NCBI GenBank assembly: GCA_963965975.1
Contig: OZ014421.1
Coordinates: 1,803,001-1,867,000, forward strand
Direction of reading: 5' to 3'
DNA length: 64,000 nt
DNA from: Xestospongia bergquistia
Lineage: Eukaryota; Porifera; Demospongiae; Haplosclerida; Petrosiidae
Part shown: in pieces, positions 48,841-62,075 of the stretch
Layout: every line of letters begins with the position of its first letter
Position numbering within the stretch: position 1 is the first letter of the stretch
Made by a program: the position numbers and the translations under genes
Notes under the pieces: generated by a model
The model's input: only the letters and a program-made list of their open reading frames with translations
Databases searched by the model: none
What the model was told of the DNA's origin: nothing

Positions 48841-48974
48841 ATGATATTATAATTTACATTACATACTGCTATTGCTATTAACTACATATCAGATATAAGG
48901 TTATATAAATCAAACATAATTAGTTTTATGAGCTAGAATTAAAACAATTGTATTATATGGTAAGAAATCAAGCA

Positions 48975-49095
48975 TTAGTCATCTTCATCATCCAGTAGTG
49001 ATTCTCGTCTCATTACTACTGATACCACAGTCACTGAACTAGTTTCACATATTAAAGCAGGGGATCCAGGACACATTAAAGGAACTTCTGCATCT
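48975..49095 (-). pseudogene. Orphan type-1 C-terminal coding tail, second copy
   Basis: Same content and same right-hand breakpoint as 6755-6875: a type-1 tail (VTVVSVVM, SLLDDEDD, stop at 48975) joined to the 3' flank of type-2 copy D. Confidence 0.7.
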
Positions 49096-49794
49096 ACATT
49101 AATATTATATTTCAAAATCAAATGGAAAGGATATTTATTAATCATATCATTATATTGAATGTGTCTTGTACTTGTTGTGATAAGCCTTCACTAGGTGAGT
49201 ACAATAAGAAGTCACCTTTACACTTTAAAAAATATGATGGCAGCTTGGATTACATGACTGCTAAATCAATTTAATCTATTCCTGAATGTTATTTTTTATT
49301 CGTCTATACATAATATGAATAACAAAATCATTATTAGTTCTAAATGTTGGTTCCATAAACAGTCCTTAATATTGTCATACTACATTAGCAATGAAAGCAG
49401 TATAATGTTGATATTTTTACATCAAAGAAAGCTTGACTCAGGCAACTTGTATAACCATATATTGATAAATCAATCAATAGAATTTTATTGTGATATATAA
49501 TAATTAATTACCAATATAATTTATTCTTAACTACTATGTTTTTAAAATATCATTGACAATATATTTGTTGATTTTTATAAAACTCTTATTGATAAAACAT
49601 CTTTTAATTACAAAAAATATAAATAGCAATTACCAATCAGTGAATGAAAACTAATAATCATTAAATGTTGATACACACTCAGCAAACTACATCTATAAAC
49701 ATAATCATATCTAAAATCAAACTCTATTTAATACTATATAATGTACATGTATTAATAAGACAATTAATATGTCTACTAAAATACATTTTCATGT
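49096..49794. other. 3' flank of copy D
   Basis: The first 365 bp match 6876-7240; about 49465-49803 is absent next to copy B. No gene. Confidence 0.5.
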
Positions 49795-52700
49795 TCATTT
49801 CATAAAAGAAATGTTGTTTTCATCATCATGCAGAGGTTCACGTAACTCTGGCACTAATGAATATGTCATATCAGCTGATGATGATATCGACTGGAGATCT
49901 ATTTTGTTATCATCATTGGGTAGTATATTAGATCGTGTTTTAAAAATCTTTCTGGTGTGGACTTGGAAATATGACTTTATAAATCGATCCCACATGTGAT
50001 AGAACAAAATACAACAGAAAACTACAAAAGCTAGTGATACCAAAATTTTGGTTGATAGTTCTACTTTTGAATTAGTAAAGGTTTGTTTATTTATAGAAGA
50101 CAATAAAATAAGGTTAAGAATAAAGAAAATCTCCAGACAGACCAAGGGAAGCTTTTGATATATTCCTCTCAAAGGAAAATACATAAAGATAATCACAACT
50201 AAAATAGATGTTAACATATCCAAGCTAACAGCAATATCAATATCTAGGGATACAACCAGTGCTAAGACAACACGAACTAATAGTAAAAATCCAGTCCAAA
50301 AACGACACTTGTCCTTATATGGACCTCCATATGCATCAGAGAAAGGCTTCATATATGTTGACAACTTTTGGCAGCAGAACATGTGATTTGATAAAGGTCC
50401 TTCAAATAATGGTATAGTAAGGAGGTAGAAAGTGTATGGAATAATAAGTAAAATGAGTACAGCCAGTGAGAACAGGAACAATGGTAGATGACAACCTTTC
50501 AGATATTCTACAGTAGCATCAATATACCACCTTAATAAGTAGAATTTGAAAAATCTTTTATCAATACACTGAATATTAATGTAGTGAAGGACCTGGAAGA
50601 CAGTGCGTATCAGTTTGGTGTATGATAGTAGTATCATAGTTGCTAATACTGGAATTGCTTGTCTTCCCACAAGTTGAACCACTTTACTGGAATATCGTGA
50701 TAATATTATGATAAATATTAGTAGAAACCAAACATAGCCTGGAAAGAAAAACTGCAACCATACTTTACTACATGAACCCATACCATTAATAAAACAAGTC
50801 TCAATACCCAAATCTAGATTAACCCAGGAAATAAAAAGACTAAAAAAATTTACAGGACCATTAGGAAAAAAAATGTGTTCATATATTTTGACAACATTAG
50901 CATAGAATATAAGTCCATTGATTGTACCCACAGACACAGTTAAGTTTAAAGCAATGATGACAGCTACCAGTGCTATAGCAGCTAAAGCAAATGGAATGAT
51001 AAGAGCTATGTAGTTATTAGTACATTTTCCACATTGATTGGAACCAAACATTAGACTAAGGCCATCACTACATTGCCCACACAGTAGTCCAGATCGATCG
51101 TTAAGACATTGTTCCTCTGTCATGTTAAATGTAAAACTAACGTTATTGTCACTACAATAATCAAAGGGGCAATTTGCATGAACAATAAGACAATCATTGT
51201 CATTATTATAACCAATCCACATTTCACCATGTCTAGTTATAGTTTGAGTGTTGACATCACATGTTATTGTTGGTGTTTTCTCTAATTCAGATATACAAGC
51301 ACAAGCATTATTCGTAATATCTAATGGAAAAGCAATTGGACAGGACTGAAAAGTAACTTCAATAACTTTACCTAAAGGATCATATAAAGGTAAAAATGAC
51401 TTCTCGAGTGTTACATAGACTTGTGTGGTATTCGTTGAACTATTTGCTGTTGCACTAAAGGTAACATCAGTACAATTTGAATTTAGTCTAGTGTTGACAG
51501 TTTGTACTTTGAATGAACTATCCAAGCCTGTCAGTTTTATCACACCTTTGGTTAAACCACTCTTTGAGCCAACAGTAGCTAGTGATATATTGACATTAAT
51601 ACCAGGCATTGCAGTTATATTGATGTTAGTAACAGAGCAATTAGGTATATTTTGTTCACAAAAGCATACACTACTGATAGTCCTATCTGTTGGGAGTAAT
51701 TAAAAATGTTGAGAAATTCGTGTCCATTTAAGCAATAATCCACATTACCACCATAAAGGACATCACCTGATATTTTGGCTTTATTACTAAGAAAATATAA
51801 TTTTGCAGTAGTGTCGTACTCATGTTCAAGTTGAAAAAAACAAAAAGTGGGAAAATCACGAGCTATGAATGTTTCTGATACAAAGATTCCTCCACCTGAT
51901 TCACTAGCATAATTATTGACAAATGATATGTTTGTTTGTTCTTTTAGTATTAAATGAGATGAATCATATAAAGCCATACCACCACCTAAAGTCCCTGAAT
52001 TGTTTACAAACTTTGCATTTTTATGAAATTTTAACTGACTATTATAACTCAATAAACCAGTAGTGTCATGATTACTAACATCGATTTGTTCAAATATAAC
52101 ATTTTCAATATATACTAATAATAAAGCTGATTGTAATGTATCAACCTTTTTGGGTACTTTATTGGAATTAAGTGAAATGTCTGCAAACTTAAAAGTTAGA
52201 AGTACAGAAGAAAATCCATACAGACCCATACCTGATCCATAGTATGCTGTATTGTTGTATATAGTACAATTTTTAAACTCAATATTACCAGTAGTGGCTA
52301 ACAAACCAATTGCTACACCTCCTCCAAAATCTTGAGCAAAATTGTGTGCAAAAATACAATTTTCAACAATAATCTCAGATTCATTGCTGGGTGTGTATAC
52401 CTGTAGCAAAGTCATACCTGCTCCAGAAGTACATTCATAGTTATCTGTGCTAAATATCAATGCTTTGCCATAAGTACTAATAGTGTTGTTCATTACTAAA
52501 GAATAGAGACCAGTGTTGTTAGCAAAGAATAAGAAGTTTGCCCCAACGTTAGCAATGTTATTGTAGAACACAACACTTTCAATTATAAACTGTATCTTGT
52601 ATGATCGTGTAGACAATAAATATATACTCAGCCCTCCACTACATTGAATGATATAGTAGCCTTTCCTCCTGGTACAACTTTTACGATTTAATCCAAATGT

Positions 52701-53372
52701 GAAATTTGATTGTATAATAGAAACATTGTACTGTGTTTTATTAGTGGGTTGGTTATAATACAGTATAAATGCATTACCACCTAAACAATCAGTACATGTC
52801 TTAAGAGGTTGATTTTTTGCAAATGAGGAATTGGCAATTAATACATCAAAAACATTTGCAAGAACAAGGCCAAAACCCGAACCATTCTGGACTGATACCT
52901 GTTCTAGTCTAACAACATTGATGTCCACAAAGAGCAAGCTAATATTTATTTGTAATAAACTGTCAAACACTCCACAATTTGCTATTGTTAATGATTTTAA
53001 TACAACATCTCTGCTACTACTAAATTTTATACCTGTGTTGTTGTTGTTACTGCACATTATAACTGAAGTAGATTGCAGAACTTTCTCGTGAAAACTTTGC
53101 TCTATACGACCCAATCCCTTTAGTGTTATATTACTTACATTGCTGATCTTCAATGTACCATGTAGAGTGTGAGTTCCCTCTTGAAAGTAGAAGATTGTAT
53201 CATCAGTGAAGTAAGATTTATAATTAGCAGTATAGTAGGAAAGATTGTGACAAGGTACATTAGTAGAAGGACAAGGCGCTCCTGCAGAGACATAATACTC
53301 AGAAGCAGTAACACATGTACTGTAGATATACAGTATAACTGATGTTATATAATAGATATGACACCAGCTCAT
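49795..53372 (-). pseudogene. Copy D: beta-helix / multi-TM protein, type 2, 19-bp deletion
   Basis: ATG at 53372 (MSWCHIYYITSVILYIYSTC) to the stop at 49795 (ending NNISFMK). It is nearly identical to copy B over its length and free of B's three lesions. A 19-bp deletion near 51668, between GCATAC and ACTACTGATAG, shifts the frame after residue 560, still inside the ectodomain. The remaining 604 codons (Cys-rich linker, about eight TM helices, tail) are open from an internal ATG at 51609. Predicted domains are as in copy B. Either a pseudogene, or now split into a secreted half and a membrane half if the second ATG is used; the latter is speculative. Confidence 0.8.
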
Positions 53373-53434
53373 GATGGCGATATTCGTGATCTTAAGGTTT
53401 CATACAACAAAAAGTAAGTACATTGGAAATAAAA

Positions 53435-54445
53435 TCAAAATAGTAATGATACATACCTTACTTGTGAAAAGAGATACACACTAGTAGCCAGGGTCACTGA
53501 GAAGCTCTTAAGATACAAGCGCACAAACAGTAAATCATACAAATTCATGTGATAGTTATGATAGTACATTATATAATAATAATAATCTATGTACCACGAT
53601 AAGTAATTACTACTTGTTAGCCTCATGCATAACGCCCACTCGCTTAGCGCAATATGATTTGCGTGTTTAAAATGTTTAAAATATGTGTCAGTAAAAATGA
53701 AAGCTCGCTGACTAAGTCATTAACTCGTAATAATATACTGAAGTAGCCATTTATAATGGAAATGAGTACTTTAGTCAACATCTGCTAAGAATAACTCTTA
53801 ATGACTCCAAACTAATTTTCATTGGATATAGCTACTTACAAAACTCAGTAGTTGTTTCATAGAATTATCCAAAATGTACAGGTTTACCTCTTAATAATAA
53901 TGGAGACTGTTATCGTCTCACTACATGATAGTGATTTCTTACCTAACAGGCACTTTGCCATATTTAACTCTATAGAACATATCAAACAGATTATGCAAGG
54001 AACAACTATATATATTAGCCAATGATGATACATGTTGAAGTAACTAGTATTAATGATGTTATTGTCATAACTATTACTTGAAATATAGTATCTCTTAGGA
54101 TACAGACTATAGGGTAGTCATCTTTTCAATGTGGTCAATGTGTTCCACTGTATGCAGTACTATTATTTCTGAGGTCATTGATTGAAGTGTATGAACTGTT
54201 GATTCGGTAAGTATAATAATATGCAGTAATTGTTTATACTACAGTAGCTAGATATGTATGCAATCTAAGTAACAATGAATTGATAAAAGCAATATATCTA
54301 GATCTGTTTCTATTTTAGTCAAACTCTTAATAATAAAACACTTTTATTGATAAAATAATTGAATGAAAACTAATAATCATTCAATGTTAGTACGTATTAA
54401 AACCAAAGTGTTTTATAAAACAAGTTGAGCAAAGTCAAAGCTGTA
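53435..54445. other. Upstream flank of copy D
   Basis: Nearly identical to 10895-11904. No gene beyond the uncertain short MRLT ORF common to both. Confidence 0.4.
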
Positions 54446-54487
54446 ATGGATGAGATTGATATTGAGTGTATAGACTTGACTGTGGAT
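54446..54487 (+). CDS. Possible first exon with SUMO-interaction-like motif, second copy
   Basis: Encodes MDEIDIECIDLTVD with donor GTGAGT, homologous to 11905-11946. Changes between copies are conservative. Confidence 0.25.
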
Positions 54488-54869
54488 GTGAGTAATTGGT
54501 ATTATGTGAAGAATGCTTCACTGAAATAGTGTGACCTTGTTTGCAATAATAGTCTCTCTTGATATTCCTCAAATGTTTTAAAGTCCAGTATGTATGTTAT
54601 TGTAATGTAATGATTTATATTTTTAACTTTTAGATGACTCTCTATATATGTAATTTGATAGTTGAGTAATAAGTACATCTGTACGTGTTGATTATTGTTT
54701 ATGTAATTAAGTTAGGTGTTTAATGAGTTTTGAGTTTTTGGGCACCTTTTTTGTTGTCCTGTCATAAGCTATATCTATTTTTTGTTCTTTTCTGTTGTGA
54801 TCCTTTGTACTTCCAAGTTACTTTGTCCCCTCTCTCCCTCTCTTGTAGTCTGTTCATATTGTTCAAAAC

Positions 54870-55185
54870 CTAGCGACAGATTGCACGTCTGAAGCCAAAA
54901 CTCAGCCACCTAAACGTGTTTGGGTGTATAGCATTTGCTCATGTACCAGATGCTTAACAACGAAAGTTGGACAAGAAATCTGATAAACTACACTATGTTG
55001 GTTATAGTAAAGAGACCAAAGGATACAGGTTACTTGATGAGAAAACATCAAAACTTATCATACGAAGAGATATAATAAGATTCAATGAAACAGATTTTGG
55101 TTACACAGAAGCTGTCAAATCAAAGGAAACAGTCGAAATAGACATAGACTTGGAGAAAGCCAATGTAATTGGTAAAAATTAATTG
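54870..55185 (+). mobile_element. Ty1/copia pol fragment
   Basis: The plus strand reads LKPKLSHLNVFGCIAFAHVP, a stop (TAA near 54955), then KLDKKSDKLHYVGYSKETKG and YRLLDEKTSKLII followed by FNETDF. This is the conserved region between integrase and reverse transcriptase in Copia polyproteins (VFGC, VGY, YR, F-E). The stop and short length show it is dead. It lies in a 1-kb segment (about 54753-55757) absent from the left-hand copy near 12210. Confidence 0.8.
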
Positions 55186-55219
55186 TTCTTCCTGATCTTG
55201 TTGGGATGTTAACACATGA

Positions 55220-56021
55220 TCATAAAAATTTGATTTCTGCCTGTACAATTTGTTCTTGTAAATATTTTGCTTTCAGGTAATTAATGTTTGGTAGATATGA
55301 TGCTAGCCATTTTGTAGTGTCAGCAAATTTACCTAAAAAGCAAATAATGACTCCCAGAAATTTTAAAAGCCATTCCATTGCTTGTGCAGGCACTTTATGA
55401 GGAGTTTGAAAAACAAATGTAAAAAGAACAATCCACCACACAGTAGCTTCCTCTTCCAAAATCAATTTATCATTATTAAATCCTTTGGTTAGAGGTGGTG
55501 CTTCCTGAGAACCCAAGTAGTAAGTTTGAAAGTAATCCATATCATTTTCTTCCCAATATTCAGTTTCTGCAAACAAAAATATCTACTGGAGGCATATAAG
55601 GCGAATTTACATTTAAAAAATAGTTAACTAGCAAGACTCTACAATTGATATATAAAGTAACTATAGCAGTTATCATGAAGTCTATAGTCATGTTGCTTAA
55701 GTAGCAGCATGCAATAGTGTACTGAGGCTCACTGTCAGTAGGAACTTATATACCTTCATCATCTGGCACAAAAGTAACAATCTCTTCACTAATAATATTC
55801 CTTTCAGTAGAATTCGGTTAAATAGCCAGTGATAATGGTTGTGGTGACACATCAAGTGGACTAGAGGAACTGGTACAAGAATCTTTTGCTTTAAGCCATC
55901 TTCCTTGATGAAAGTATATGTGGTAATGCTCTTTAAATGTCTTAGAAGACAAGAGATTTTTGCAATGATTGCAATAAATACAATCACTCATAACAGGTTT
56001 CTCCCTTGTTTTTCCAGCCAT
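55220..56021 (-). pseudogene. Zinc-finger-like gene, two exons (copy 2)
   Basis: Exon 1 (56021-55754) begins MAGKTREKPVMSDCIYCNHC and carries the same finger as 12280-12483. A TAA follows SPQPLSLAI, but codons after it stay in frame (NSTERNIISEEIV, PDDE) up to donor GTATAT. Exon 2 (55566-55220) has acceptor TTTGCAG and joins in phase 1: ETEYWEENDMDYFQTYYLGS, then EEEATVWWIVLFTFVFQTPH and a Trp/Phe-rich stretch, stop at 55220. The family is not identified; the layout of a finger plus a W-rich domain recalls proteins carried by DNA transposons or expanded in sponges. Inactive at the TAA unless that codon is spliced out. Confidence 0.45.
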
Positions 56022-56554
56022 ATTCTATGGTACATCCAGTTTATTAATAATAGTTAAGAAGTGATAGACTATTAGTTATTTTTGGCAGGATTGTTGTTGA
56101 TTTACATAGACTTGTTGTAACTGCTTGATGGCAGGTTCTGACTTTTGCTTACCATCACAACATGATACTAGTCCTAGTGATTCAAGATAAATGAATCTCT
56201 CTCTCTCTCAGTATCTGGGTACAAGTGTTTTTTCTACTTTCCTTTCATCTTCTCATATTTTTCTTTCCAGTTCTTAACCATCTTATCCTGGTCCAATCCA
56301 TATTATATCGCATCCATTGTAAGTAATACACATCAACAAGTTAGAAATGTTTATAAAATTAACACTATCGATCCAGTAACAATGGCTACTCCGATATATT
56401 TGAACACTTTGATTTGGTTAACTACAATATAGTACTATATTACTCCAATAATTATATTCTCATTAATATATTATATAGTTTCTATTGAGGTGTATTATCC
56501 AATAAAACTAAGTACAATAGTTGTTATTTTTATTTCTATCTTTTCTTTTTTTAG

Positions 56555-57555
56555 TCCAATTCCTGCTCCACCCCCACAATGTCGTCAATGTCCCAGTTAT
56601 GTTGATATCTTTACTAGTCATTCCACTCATCCAACTCCACCCCCTTCTCCTGTACTATTACCAGTAATCATATATTGTGTTTATGTTGTCTACAATCAAT
56701 GCCTAATAGAAGATCTGATAGTGACGTCACTATACCACCTCAAAAATGTATGTATGACCATAACATAGATAAACTACCTTAACCAGTAGAAATTATTATT
56801 GTTGATAACTTGTAAAAGGTAGTTAGAACTAGTCTATATACATGTACCTTAAATGTGTAGCTTCTTTAAAATAAATAATAAGTTTATAACTTTTAGAAGA
56901 CAGTTAGTATTCATAAGTACACATAACTAGAGGAATTAACACCTTTAATTAATGTGAAGTTTGATGTCTTAATTTTACTTTAAAATATACAAGTACATAT
57001 ATAATAGTGGCATTGTTTCATTGTTACAATTTTAATAAATATATTGTAGTACCTTCCTTCTTCACTTCCTTTGTCACTTTGTATATGATGTATGTAACAA
57101 AGCTTATTCTCACATGTACTGAGGTTGTAGAAAAATAGGATTTAGAGATTGTCTTAATTTATTTAAAGGTATAGTTTGATACTTAATTAATGAGGATACA
57201 TTATATTAATTAATGTCTACATTAGATATTGATTTTGATGAAACTATATTGGGTAATTTAATTTGCGACAATGTTTATGAATCAAGAGTTTTAAAAGTAC
57301 ATATAATGTTTTGTATTATGTATTATATTTAGACATATTGTTAGGTTTATATGAGACTAAAGAGTATATTATTAAAGGATTTGTTAGAATCTTGGTTGGA
57401 GAAATTAGATGATAGAACATATCAAGCCCCTGGTAAATAAAAATTACATTTTCATTATATGCGTGAAGTTTGCTTACAGTAGTAGTATTATGGTATATGT
57501 AGTTCATAATGATTGTTCTTTTCTACTAGATACAAGGACTACTGGAATATCTTCA
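56555..57555 (+). pseudogene. CHFR: CHFR-like 3' exons, second copy lacking PBZ
   Basis: Homologous to 13020-14255. The exon at 56555 encodes PPQCRQCPSYVDIF but its later part (matching CLQPMPDRR) is frame-disturbed. Next are an exon ending NVYESRVLK (to 57296) and 57345-57430 (YMRLKSILLKDLLESWLEKL). The next exon is cut at about 57555 after TRTTGISS. From there the sequence is a repeated piece of CHFR intron, then coiled-coil-gene DNA. The whole PBZ region and stop are gone. The 58-bp minisatellite of copy 1 is also absent. Confidence 0.7.
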
Positions 57556-57785
57556 TTACAATTACATTTTTAATTTTTTATTATATGTGTGAAGTTTGCT
57601 TACAGTAGTAGTATTATGGTACATGTAGTTCATAATGATTGTTTTGGACATTCTTATGTCCATTGATATTATATCTATTTATTCATCCATTGATTTATCC
57701 ATGAATCCATTTGTAAAGTTTCATTCATCTATTTCTGTACATGTAAATATGACTCATTCAAGTTTGTTTTTTTCTTTTATTTCTA

Positions 57786-57928
57786 GTTAAATTAATTAAT
57801 AGCTGAACTTCAAGACTTCTTATTGTCAGATAAATGGACACCAGATGCATATCTCATAGCCAGAGCTTACTTATGTACCTGATGACTTTAAGAGAGATGA
57901 TAAAGATGACTTTACCAATAATGAAAGG
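57786..57928 (+). pseudogene. Coiled-coil exon, second copy
   Basis: Matches 22141-22286 (LIAELQDFLLSDKWTPDAYL, frame slip, VPDDFKRDDKDDFTNNE). The slip is common to both, so it predates the duplication. Confidence 0.5.
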
Positions 57929-58884
57929 TACATGTAAGAAGACTGTCAATATGTGGGTGTGTCATTTATTTAACTCTTAAGTCTAGACTTCCACAACTAG
58001 TACAACACAGTGATAAAGTATAACTAATAAATTTTGTAATTAATACTATTAATAAACAATCAATAATAATATAATGAACTTTATAACAATAACATTATTA
58101 CAATTATAAAATAATATAATAATAATTGTTATAAAACAGCTCATTTGTTTCTTTGTTTTCCTCAAGACTGTGAGCAAATGCAGTGTTAAAAAATTTCTAA
58201 TAAAAGGAATGGCGATAATATTAAAATAATTACAATGATGCTGATAATTAGTGAAATAGAAATAAAAGGAAATTAATAGTAATGATGTATTATGAATTAA
58301 TGTAAACTAGTAATATATATATATAATATATGCTGTTAACTTACACTTTAGACTATGAAAAACAATTTTCTGTTTTTTAACTTAAGACTGCAGACTATAC
58401 ATAGTCCAAGATCCAAATTTAAAAAAGCTCTAAATTATTAACAATATTGCTTGAATTTTTTTAGAGTCAATTATATAGGTCCTTGAGTAATTAATTGTGC
58501 TCAGCAATGTTGTTAAAGGTTGCAAAAAATTAAAAAGCCTTATTAATTTACATGTACATGTACCAATAAAACAAAGGGCAGTATTAGAGCACTTTAAAAA
58601 TGTAATGTAATTGCAACATTTGAGAGCAGTATTAGCACTTATAACAGTATCAGAGTTAGTTACAATTTAAAATATACCTTTATAATTAATATTAAATAAC
58701 AATAACAACAATAGCAATATTATGTTTAGTAGTATGTAAAAATACACTTCCATGATGTTATAATTTACAGTGCAAACTGCTAATACTGTTAGCTACCTAT
58801 CAAAAATAAGGTTGCATAAATCAAACAAAATCAGTTTGATGAGTAGAATTCAAACAATTGTATTATATGTCAAGAAATAAAGCA
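57929..58884. other. AT-rich flank shared with 22287-23231
   Basis: Non-coding; 3' flank of fragment F. Confidence 0.5.
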
Positions 58885-59437
58885 TTAGTCAATTTCGTCA
58901 TCCAGTAGTGATTCTCGTCTCATTACTACTGATACCACAGTCACTGAACTAGTTTCACATATTAAAGCAGGGGATCCAGGACACATTAAAGGAACATCTG
59001 CTTCTTCAGTAATAGGATCTGGTGGAGGTTTCTTAAATACCCTCATGATTTTTGTAAATGGTCGTTTCAAACAAGATTTAGACAGATGATCCAAAACATG
59101 ATAGAAGATAATACCACAGAATACTATAAATGATACTGATACTAAAGCAACACTTAATACTTGCCTTGAATTTGATGTTTTGTAGGTTTGTGCATTCACA
59201 TAAGCTATAATCATGAGATTAAGAAAAAAAGACATCTCAAGACAAGCCAAAGGTAAATGTCGATATATTCCTGTCAAAAGGAAGTACATTGACATAATAA
59301 CAAATAAGAGAGATGTTAACACATCCAAACTTATAGTAGTCTCAATATCTAGAGACATAACTAGTGCTCAGACAACACGAACACGTAGTAAAAATCCAGT
59401 CCAAAAACGACACTTGTCCTTATATGGACTTCCATAT
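58885..59437 (-). pseudogene. Fragment F: C-terminal part of a type-1 beta-helix/multi-TM gene
   Basis: Same extent as fragment E. The stop is at 58885, and homology ends at about 59437 at the join to CDK 3' flank. It encodes the last TM helices and tail (SLLDDEID at the end). It has its own nonsense change, TGA at 59368-59370, in the LLLVRVVLA helix. Confidence 0.8.
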
Positions 59438-59579
59438 TACAAGTTCCATCATAAAACAAGTAATCTTAGACTATACAAGTTATTTTATTTATTATAATTT
59501 ATTCCATTCAGATGTATTAGTGTGTGTTAATACAGTATACAGTTAATGATACATAAAATATTAATGTTATAATATGTTC

Positions 59580-60340
<761 letters not shown>

Positions 60341-60392
60341 TTATAAAGAGTTAAAAATATCTAGGATATGGTCTTTGTTAGGTGGGGCTGGA

Positions 60393-61800
60393 ATGGAAGA
60401 GTATCAGTTCTTTAGAGATAGATTGTGCTCACTGACTCCTAATGGACGACCAGCAAAGAGACCTCAAAGGATTGTCTTAAAACTGACTCAGTAAGTGATC
60501 AAGAAAGTTTCTGTAGAGATGAGGTAGTCATTGTAGTGTAGACCATAGTTAGTTTCACAACAACAAGGACAACATCTTTATTACAAACTAACTTGGACAA
60601 GAAATGATAAAAATTCCAGCGCAGTTCTTTACATACTTCAAGCCGTCGACCAATCAGATTCGACTATTTGTCCGCTAGCAATCTTTAAATAACAACAATT
60701 CGCGCTTTTATTTATTATCAGTAAAATTAATAGATTCAATTAATTAGATCATTGTTAATAATATTCTCTATAGTAACCTCAACTCCTCCACTTTTTATAC
60801 TATTGAAAAACCAAAGACATCTCATTGTATTGGTAAGTAAGATAGTGGAAAGTCTTGAGAGGATTATAATTTCAGGTTTAAGACAATGATCGGTCTCACG
60901 GCCACCTCTTTCTCTGGAACAAATAGCGAAACCTTCTCCCTGTACCTATGATGTCAAACCATCTTCTTTAAGTAGTAAAGGTCCATTATGTTGGATATCA
61001 ACCCATCATATTAACAGTATGTCCTTTATTACTATGTTTAAATTGATAATGTTGTCATGGTAACAGGTAAACCCCCTCCAATTAAGACCACAAATTTATG
61101 GATTTATCAAACTAATCAGGACAGGGAACAAGTAATTTTTATATAATTTAGTTATAATTTTATTAAATCTATTTAATTTTAGAATACTATTCCATGTTCC
61201 TATAATATACCTCATATAATTGGATGTCAATCTTTAACTACAAGGACAGCACCATTTTATTCTATGAGAATTAAAACAACTCTACCTCTTGGTAATAAAA
61301 ATTAGAATAAATTATAAGTCTGAAGTTCAGGACACTTGTTCTAGGCCCATACTAATAATACTTTAATGACCTTTATATTGAGGACACACCTCTACTAATG
61401 ACATTGTCCTAAAGAAGTACAATATGACAGTCTGAGATCACCATATTTTTATACTGATCCTATCACTAAACCTTAAACATTAAGTATGTGGCTTAAGGTT
61501 CAGACTGTCTCACTAGACTTCCATAGTGTCCATTATAGAGATGTTCCATTTAAGTATGATCTTATATCTTCTAATAGGCTCAACTATTCAACCAGCTCCT
61601 AACAGTTATAACACACTAGAGGCTACTAATATTACACTGACATCTTATCCTTCTTACACTATATCACATTTACCATCTCAAAACAAAAGATCAAGTCAGC
61701 ATTATCTTTAACAACTAAAAATTAATGTTCTATTTAACAGAATCTACTCACTATCATCCTAATATAGACATCTGTACATTAAGAAGTCCAGCATATACTA
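60393..61800 (+). pseudogene. STPGR (sperm-tail PG-rich / SHIPPO-like) gene remnant, copy F
   Basis: First exon 60393-60490 (MEEYQFFRDRLCSLTPNGRP ...). Exon 60876-61016, where one frame reads SVSRPPLSLEQIAKPSPCTY and SSLSSKGPLCWIS after a TGA. Exon 61067-61131 (GKPPPIKTTNLWIYQ). Exon 61183-61291 (NTIPCSYNIPHIIGCQSL, APFYSMRIKTTLPLG). Exon from 61578 (GSTIQPAPNSYNTLEATNIT, SYPSYTIS). A last repeat near 61741 has lost its PGPG core. Spaced P-x-Y and PAPN-x-Y blocks are typical of STPGR/SHIPPO axonemal proteins (ODF3/CIMAP-type). Frame conflicts between exons 1 and 2 and at the end suggest a pseudogene. Confidence 0.5.
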
Positions 61801-62075
61801 TATAAATAACATTATATTTTATATTGTTAATATAACTGTATGTCTGTCAACATTTGATATTAAACTTTCTCTATGAACACTCTCTGTCTATATATAGTCT
61901 AGCATTGCCTTCTCCAAGTTAAAGGGCAGAAATGCCAGTTATAATTCAAACATTCACTTCTCTGTAAAATGTCCATATATGGTAATATTATTATAATAAT
62001 CACACATAGTACAATAACTAAACTAACTATTATAATAACCTTACTACTAAAATTATAACACACACTAGTATACTA

